Source of the DNA: Mesobacterium_A hydrothermale
GTDB lineage: Bacteria > Pseudomonadota > Alphaproteobacteria > Rhodobacterales > Rhodobacteraceae
Reading direction: 5' to 3'
DNA: 64,000 nucleotides
Assembly: GCF_035818635.1 (NCBI RefSeq)
Contig: NZ_JAYLLH010000002.1
Coordinates: 62,001 to 126,000, forward strand
Made by a program: the position numbers and the translations under genes
Part shown: piece after piece, positions 57,855 to 64,000 of the stretch
Layout of the letters: each line of letters starts with the position of its first letter
How positions within the stretch are numbered: the stretch's first letter is position 1
The notes under the pieces: model-generated
Databases searched by the model: none
What the model saw: only the letters and a program-made list of their open reading frames with translations
What the model was told of the DNA's origin: nothing

Positions 57855-59522
57855 ATGAGCAGCAAGCGTATCATCTACCTCCCGCTGGGGGGCGCCGGCG
57901 AGATCGGCATGAATTGCTATGTCTACGGCTATGGCGCGCCCGACAAGGAGCGGCTGATCGTCGTCGACCTGGGCGTGACCTTTCCCGACATGGACGGCAC
58001 GCCGGGGGTGGACCTGATCATGCCCGACATCACCTGGCTGAAGGACCGCCGGGGCCAGATCGACGCGATCTTCATCACCCACGCGCACGAGGATCACATC
58101 GGCGCGGTGGGACATCTGTGGGAATCGCTGGGTGCGCCGATCTATGCCCGTGCCTTCACCGCCAACCTGGCCCGCCGCAAGATGGACGAACACGGGTACG
58201 GCCCCGAAACGGTGCGGACGGTCTCGGCCTGGCCGGAAACCGTGGCAGCTGGGCCGTTCACGGTGGGGTTCCTGCCGATCTCGCATTCGATCCCAGAATC
58301 GAGCGCGCTGGTCATCGACGTGGCCGGTGAACGGCTGATCCATACCGGCGACTTCAAGCTCGACCCGCAGCCGGTGGTGGGCGAGGCCTTCGATCCCGAC
58401 CTCTGGGCCGAGGTGTCGAAACCGGGCGTGAAGGCGCTGATCTGCGATTCCACCAACGTGTTTTCCCCGGCCCCCGGCCGGTCAGAAGCAACGCTGTCCC
58501 AGCCGATCGAGGCGCTGGTCGCCGATGCCAAGGCCCTGGTCGTCGCCACCACGTTTGCCAGCAACGTCGCCCGTCTGAAAACCCTGGCCGAGGCCGGCGA
58601 CCGCGCCGGGCGCTCGATCTGCCTGCTGGGCCGGGCCATGCGCCGCATGATCGAGGCGGCGGTGGAAACCGGCGTGCTGACGGGCTTTCCCAAGGTCATC
58701 GCCCCCGAAGATGTCGGTTCGCTGCCACGGGAAAACGTCATGCTGATCGTCACCGGCAGCCAGGGCGAACGCCGCGCCGCCAGCGCCCAGCTCAGCCGCG
58801 GCAAGTATAACGGCATCACCCTGAAAGAGGGCGACCTGTTCCTGTTCTCGTCGAAAACCATCCCGGGGAACGAAAAGGAAGTCATCCGCATCATGAACAA
58901 CCTGTCGGAAATGGGCGTCGACGTGGTCGACGACAGCGGCGGGCTCTACCACGTCTCGGGCCATGCCAACCGGCCCGATCTCGAACAGCTGCAGGACATC
59001 GTGAACCCGCAGATCGTGGTGCCGATGCACGGCGAACATCGCCACCTGCGCGAACACACGCGGCTGGCGCAGAAAAAGGGCCGCGCCGGCGTGCTCGCCG
59101 TGAACGGCACGATGGTCGATCTCAGCGGCAACGCCCCGACGGTGGCGGGCTTCGTGGAAACCGGGCGCACCTATCTCGACGGCTCGGTACAGATCGGCGC
59201 GCTCGACGGCATCGTGCGCGACCGCATCCGCATGGCGCTGAATGGCCATGTCATCGTGACGGTCATCCTCGACGAAGAGGACGAACCGCTGGGCGATCCC
59301 TGGTGCGACATGATGGGCCTGGCCGAGGTCGGCCGCAGCCACGTCCCGCTCACCGACATCCTCGAGGAAGACCTCAGCCAGTTCATGGGCCGCGCCGGGG
59401 AAAAGACCCTGCGCGACGACGACAAGCTGGAAGAGGGCCTGAAACGCCTGGTGCGCAACAGTTGCCTGAACGAGATCGGCAAGAAACCCGAAGTCACCGT
59501 GGTGATCAGTCGCCTGGCCTGA
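57855..59522 (+). CDS. rnj: Ribonuclease J
   Basis: 555 aa. Metallo-beta-lactamase/beta-CASP nuclease. The metal motif is HAHEDHIGA with His76, His78, Asp80 and His81; FLPISHSIPESSALVID and LIHTGDFKLDPQPVVGEAFD supply more ligands. The beta-CASP domain includes VVATTFASNVARLKTLAEAG and LLGRAMRRMIEAA, with the C-terminal HVSGHANRPDLEQL. RNase J combines 5'-3' exonuclease and endonuclease activity in RNA processing and decay. Start ATG 57855, three bases after coaX. Confidence 0.95.
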   Translation: MSSKRIIYLPLGGAGEIGMNCYVYGYGAPDKERLIVVDLGVTFPDMDGTPGVDLIMPDITWLKDRRGQIDAIFITHAHEDHIGAVGHLWESLGAPIYARAFTANLARRKMDEHGYGPETVRTVSAWPETVAAGPFTVGFLPISHSIPESSALVIDVAGERLIHTGDFKLDPQPVVGEAFDPDLWAEVSKPGVKALICDSTNVFSPAPGRSEATLSQPIEALVADAKALVVATTFASNVARLKTLAEAGDRAGRSICLLGRAMRRMIEAAVETGVLTGFPKVIAPEDVGSLPRENVMLIVTGSQGERRAASAQLSRGKYNGITLKEGDLFLFSSKTIPGNEKEVIRIMNNLSEMGVDVVDDSGGLYHVSGHANRPDLEQLQDIVNPQIVVPMHGEHRHLREHTRLAQKKGRAGVLAVNGTMVDLSGNAPTVAGFVETGRTYLDGSVQIGALDGIVRDRIRMALNGHVIVTVILDEEDEPLGDPWCDMMGLAEVGRSHVPLTDILEEDLSQFMGRAGEKTLRDDDKLEEGLKRLVRNSCLNEIGKKPEVTVVISRLA

Positions 59523-59551
59523 CACCGGACCAGCCCCGGCCGATTGACAAG

Positions 59552-59582
59552 AAAAGGGCCGCGCCATCCGCGCGGCCTTCCG
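59552..59582 (+). terminator. Terminator after rnj
   Basis: Perfect stem GGCCGCGC-catcc-GCGCGGCC (59557-59577) with AAAA before and TTCCGCTTTC after, 30 bases past the rnj stop. It can also act for the convergent helicase gene. Confidence 0.75.
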
Positions 59583-59699
59583 CTTTCATCTTTCCGAAAA
59601 TACTCCAGGGGTGAATTGGCCAAAGGCCAAGAGGGGGCAGCGCCCCCTCGCGATTTTTCGACGAAAAATCGCGCCGGTCGGATCGCGCAGGCGATCCGA
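59580..59699 (-). repeat. Dispersed hairpin/ATATTT element, copy 11, with stacked inverted repeats
   Basis: On the minus strand, from 59699 down: TCGGATCGC-ctgc-GCGATCCGA, then a 12-bp repeat CGCGATTTTTCG-t-CGAAAAATCGCG (59649-59673), then AGGGGGC-gct-GCCCCCT, then TTGGCCtttGGCCAA, then GGAGTATTTTCGGAAAGATG and AAAGCGG. This is the most complete copy. It fills the convergent spacer between rnj and the helicase gene and starts 9 bases after the helicase stop. Confidence 0.75.
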
Positions 59700-59707
59700 A
59701 ACAGCGG

Positions 59708-61102
<1,395 letters not shown>

Positions 61103-61202
61103 ATGTATCCGTCATTTGCGGACACAACTCTCGGCCCGCACATCTGATGCCGGTCGGACCCCTATGGCCCTGGGAAACCCCAACTGGTGGACCGGCAGGG
61201 GC

Positions 61203-61231
61203 GCTATAGCCAAAATATATGTTTTCGTCAA
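61203..61231 (-). promoter_or_regulatory. Housekeeping promoter of the RhlE-like gene
   Basis: Minus strand: TTGACG (61231-61226), a 17-base spacer that is AT-rich, and TATAGC (61208-61203). Transcription would start near 61197, leaving a leader of about 95 bases before the ATG at 61102, long enough for RNA-level control as seen for some cold-shock helicase genes. Confidence 0.65.
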
Positions 61232-61280
61232 TGTAACGCCGGTCGCACCCCTGCGCTGCACCGGCAAAAGGGCAGAATTG

Positions 61281-62990
61281 TCACGGGGGGAAATGCCGGT
61301 CGCGCAGCGCGTCCAGGTTCAGCATGTAGCGGCGCAGCAGCCCTTCGGCCTCCAGCCGGTCGCACAGCGCGCGGCTGCCCAGGCAGACCTCGTCGTAGAA
61401 GGCGCGCAGGGCGGGTTCGCCGCCTTCGGCCTCGATGGTGGAGAACAGCACGTGGTGGCTGACCGCCTCGCCGGATTTGCTGTGCGGCCCCAGATCGGCG
61501 CGATAGGCGCCCTGCGTCAGGCGATAGCGGTAGGAGTCCAGGAACTGGTCCCATGTTGGCGCGTGCATGTGGCACAGGTCGATCTGCGACAGCGCGACTT
61601 CGCCGGGGTTGTCTTGCTTGGCCAGCGTCAGGTTGTGAATGCGAATGCGCAGCCCGGGTCGCCCGGTGCGGAAAAACAGCTTGCCCGCGACATGGCTGAG
61701 CATGCCCGCAGGCAGGTACCGACCCCATTTCGGATAGATGCGCGCCCCGGCCTCGGTCCGGGCCTGCGCGTCGATGTGAAAGGATTTGAACGCGGTTTCG
61801 CCCGGCGCAGTACCGTCGCCGGGGGCCAGCGATTCCACCGGACGGACGCGGGCGCAAAACGCCTCTGCCGGCAGCGCGGCCAGGGTGTCGGCAATCGGGG
61901 TGCCATCGCGCGGCATCAGGAATTCATCCACGTCGATATGGGTCAGCCAGTCCAGGTCCGGCCCTGACCGGTTGGCGTGCTGGGCATTGCGGGTCTGGCG
62001 GACCTGGTGCTTGTCGGGCCGTTCGCCGAACGCCTGCCAATAGCCGGCGTCACAGTTCGTCGCGGTGATTTGCGGATGGGTGTTCAGCGCCTCTGCCACG
62101 CCTTGCTGGGGATCGTCGAGATAGAGATAAAGATGCCCGGCCCCCTGTTCCAGGTGATGCGCGGCAAAACGTTCGATGGCGTCCAGCGGGGCCTTGATCG
62201 TGGTCACCACGCCCCAGCGCGCGCTGCGGCTGGCAGCGCGGGCGTGGCGCCGTTCCTTGCGGGTGCGCATCACGCGCAGGCGGCGGAACACCGTCCGGTC
62301 GTCGTGAATGGCCAGGTCGATCAGGTGATGCGCCAACGGGGCGATAACGGCGTCGCCTTCGGCCTCTTGCCACAGCCGCGCCAGCAGGTTCACATCCAGC
62401 CCGCCCGAGCTGAGCGAGAAATCGTCCATCTCCAGCGGCAGGGGACCCTGGGCCTTGTGACCCAGGGTGTGCGGCGTGTCGGAGGGCTGACCGGAATAAA
62501 GCCGCTCGGCCTCGTACAGTTTCATCGTGCCGAACAGCGCGGTCAGTGCCAGCCCGGTGCTGCGCTGCACCGGTGTCAGCCCGGCATCGCCGAAGGTGGT
62601 GGCCGACGACACCAGCCAGCGTGGATTGAGATGCGCCAGCAGGAACGCCCCCTGTTCGGCCCAAAGCCGGTGGAACAGCGCGGGCGCGTGTTCGGGCCAG
62701 GCCCGTTTGCGCAGGCAGGTGATCAACAGCCCGTTCAGGAAACACAGCTCCGGCTGGCCGGTAAATTCGCGGCGCAGGGCGCGGCGTTTCCAGGCATAGC
62801 TGGTTTTCGACGTGGTCTGTTCGCCGGCGTCGCTGTCGGGGTCTGCCACGATCTGGGCGGTCAGCGGTTCAAGGTCGATGTCGGGCGCGGGCAGCGCTTC
62901 GCCCGGGCCAAAGTCGATCGGATCGCGCCGGCCGTCCCATTGGGCCAGCACGGCCGAAATCCCGCCGGGGTAGGTGGGGCGCCTGCTCAT
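61281..62990 (-). CDS. Glycosyltransferase (GT2/GT92-like) with long N-terminal region
   Basis: 569 aa from the ATG at 62990 (MSRRPTYPGGISAVLAQWDG); an extension to 63110 overlaps the bioY leader and is rejected. The C-terminal 310 residues have the glycosyltransferase pattern of PF13704-type proteins: WGVVTTIKAPLDAIERFAAH, HLYLYLDDPQQGV, and the metal/sugar-nucleotide motif WLTHIDVDEFLMPRDG (DxDE). The N-terminal 255 residues are of no family I know; they include FLNGLLITCLRKRAWPEHA and may be a second fold. Likely acts on cell-surface glycan. Monocistronic, divergent from bioY. Confidence 0.8.
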   Translation of the reverse strand: MSRRPTYPGGISAVLAQWDGRRDPIDFGPGEALPAPDIDLEPLTAQIVADPDSDAGEQTTSKTSYAWKRRALRREFTGQPELCFLNGLLITCLRKRAWPEHAPALFHRLWAEQGAFLLAHLNPRWLVSSATTFGDAGLTPVQRSTGLALTALFGTMKLYEAERLYSGQPSDTPHTLGHKAQGPLPLEMDDFSLSSGGLDVNLLARLWQEAEGDAVIAPLAHHLIDLAIHDDRTVFRRLRVMRTRKERRHARAASRSARWGVVTTIKAPLDAIERFAAHHLEQGAGHLYLYLDDPQQGVAEALNTHPQITATNCDAGYWQAFGERPDKHQVRQTRNAQHANRSGPDLDWLTHIDVDEFLMPRDGTPIADTLAALPAEAFCARVRPVESLAPGDGTAPGETAFKSFHIDAQARTEAGARIYPKWGRYLPAGMLSHVAGKLFFRTGRPGLRIRIHNLTLAKQDNPGEVALSQIDLCHMHAPTWDQFLDSYRYRLTQGAYRADLGPHSKSGEAVSHHVLFSTIEAEGGEPALRAFYDEVCLGSRALCDRLEAEGLLRRYMLNLDALRDRHFPP

Positions 62991-63144
62991 GCCGCATGAT
63001 TGGCGTGGCCCGCGGCAGGGTGCAAGGGCGATGTTAGCGCAAATGCCCCGTTGTCGCGGCCCCGGACCGCAGCAAAGCCTTGCGGCGGCGCAGCACATCG
63101 GGCAGAACACTCGACAAGTTTACGTCACGAGAGAGGATCACTCG

Positions 63145-63744
63145 ATGAGCATTGCCGCAACCCGCATCGTTCTGGCCGAAGCTTTCGGCGCCAAGGAAGG
63201 CACCGCGCTGCGCCTGAAACAGGCCGCCCTTGTGGTCGCCGGTATTGCCGCGCTGGCGATTGCCGCCAAGATCCGCGTGCCGATGTGGCCGGTTCCGGTG
63301 ACCATGCAGACCTTTGCCGTGCTGACCATCGGCGCCGCGTTCGGCCTGCGCCTGGGTCTTGTGACGCTGCTGGGCTACCTTGCGCTTGGGGCTGCCGGTG
63401 CGGCGGTGTTCACCGGTTCCTCGGCCGGCCTGGCTTACATGACTGGCCCGACCGGTGGCTACCTGCTGGGCTTTGCCGTCGCCGCGGGCCTGATGGGCAT
63501 TCTGGCGCGGCGTGGCTGGGACCGGTCGTTTGGCGGTATGGTGGGGGCGATGCTGCTGGGCAATGCCACGATCTATGCGTTCGGCCTGGCCTGGATGAGC
63601 TATCTGTTTGCCGCCGACAAGGGCATGGCCTGGGTGCTGCAATATGGCATGGGCAACTTCCTGGCCGGTGACGCGCTGAAGCTGGCGCTGGCCGCGCTGG
63701 TGCTGCCCGCCGCATGGAAGCTGGTGGGCCGCGCGCGCGGCTGA
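63145..63744 (+). CDS. bioY: Biotin transporter BioY
   Basis: 199 aa from the ATG at 63145 behind GAGAGGA. Six-span S component of the ECF-type biotin importer. Conserved BioY stretches: IRVPMWPVPVTMQTFAVLTI, GAAGAAVFTGSSAGLAYMTG and GPTGGYLLGFAVAAGLMG. It binds biotin and can work with the EcfT/EcfA (BioN/BioM) energising module or alone; those genes are not in view. No BioR-type box was found upstream. A strong terminator follows. Confidence 0.95.
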   Translation: MSIAATRIVLAEAFGAKEGTALRLKQAALVVAGIAALAIAAKIRVPMWPVPVTMQTFAVLTIGAAFGLRLGLVTLLGYLALGAAGAAVFTGSSAGLAYMTGPTGGYLLGFAVAAGLMGILARRGWDRSFGGMVGAMLLGNATIYAFGLAWMSYLFAADKGMAWVLQYGMGNFLAGDALKLALAALVLPAAWKLVGRARG

Positions 63745-63769
63745 CGCTGCGGCGATTGCGGAACATTTC

Positions 63770-63804
63770 GGGGCAAGGCCGCAGGGCCTTGCCCCTTTTC
63801 TTTC
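63770..63804 (+). terminator. Intrinsic terminator of bioY
   Basis: Perfect 11-bp stem GGGGCAAGGCC-gcag-GGCCTTGCCCC (63770-63795) followed by TTTTCTTTC. Confidence 0.9.
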
Positions 63805-63818
63805 GACCGGGGGAAAAG

Positions 63819-64000
63819 ATGCAGGTTGACGGGATCGGGGCGTTTGCCCCGCGCGATGCGCGCGACGCAGAGGTCTGGCACCGGATCGCGGGGTTTGTCG
63901 CGGCCGAGCCGCGCGCGTTCAGCCGCGATCCGCGCATCGGCGGCCATGTCACCGGATCGGCCTTCATCCTGTCGCCCGACGGTACATCGGCGCTGCTGAC
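63819..64000 (+). CDS. NUDIX hydrolase, N-terminal part (cut by window edge)
   Basis: 60 codons are visible from the ATG at 63819, behind GGGGGAAAAG. The peptide begins MQVDGIGAFAPRDARDAEVW, and the part before the edge, IGGHVTGSAFILSPDGTSAL, matches the start of NUDIX domains ('GHVTGSA.(V/I)...G...LL'). The GX5EX7REUXEEXGU box would lie beyond the window, so the call rests on the N-terminus only. Confidence 0.6.
   Translation, partial: MQVDGIGAFAPRDARDAEVWHRIAGFVAAEPRAFSRDPRIGGHVTGSAFILSPDGTSALL

Noticed and set aside
63000..63144. BioR-type operator expected before bioY
   Set aside because: No match to a TTATnnATAA-type palindrome is present; only a GC-rich leader with a short AT patch near 63115.

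Overview
The window is a GC-rich, densely packed chromosomal segment of an alphaproteobacterium, almost certainly a member of the Rhodobacteraceae (Roseobacter group). This rests on protein similarity recognised by eye, on family-typical gene orders (hisF-hisE, rluA-type synthase next to rpoH, phaZ/phaC-phaP-phaR, a nuo cluster with many interleaved small genes, birA-coaX-rnj) and on several small DUF families (DUF6476, DUF5333, DUF5337) that I associate with this family. I see no rRNA, tRNA, IS element, prophage or CRISPR array. This is core chromosome rather than a genomic island.

Layout. 1-1.6 kb: end of a histidine operon (hisF, start of hisE) and two small membrane proteins. 1.6-5.7 kb: RluA-type pseudouridine synthase, a DUF4386 membrane protein, heat-shock sigma factor rpoH, a Gfo/Idh/MocA oxidoreductase. 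5.7-10.2 kb: polyhydroxyalkanoate locus (depolymerase phaZ divergent from synthase phaC, then phasin phaP and regulator phaR) with candidate PhaR operators and a 19-bp inverted repeat between phaZ and phaC. 10.3-16.6 kb: a DegT-type aminotransferase and a gamma-glutamylation module (two glutamine-synthetase-like enzymes, a class I amidotransferase, a PuuB-like oxidase). 16.7-21.4 kb: a SulP transporter and a four-gene polar amino acid ABC importer. 21.5-24.8 kb: a PhnD-like protein coupled to a TerB protein, a second TerB, an unknown exported protein and rlmJ.

24.9-35.7 kb: a leucine/isovalerate catabolic operon (ivd, CoA ligase, mccB, ASCH protein, mccA, two GSTs, HMG-CoA lyase, enoyl-CoA hydratase, small membrane protein) behind a promoter that abuts an inverted repeat TTGAAC-N4-GTTCAA. 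36-56.2 kb: all 14 nuo genes for proton-pumping NADH:quinone oxidoreductase in order A-N, with 13 accessory genes inserted, most joined by 4-base stop/start overlaps, ending in a strong intrinsic terminator. 56.3-59.5 kb: birA, coaX, RNase J. 59.7-64 kb: RhlE-like helicase, a glycosyltransferase, bioY and the start of a NUDIX hydrolase.

The most interesting signals not explained by genes are (i) a dispersed intergenic element, at least 11 copies, that in many copies pairs a GC hairpin with an ATATTT-type core and a purine-rich tail; (ii) repeated occurrence of the decamer CTGTATRCAG; (iii) the accessory genes of the nuo operon, including a helix-hairpin-helix domain fused to NuoE and repeated in the next gene; and (iv) several clean palindromic operator candidates. 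All protein assignments come from reading the sequence; no database search was run.
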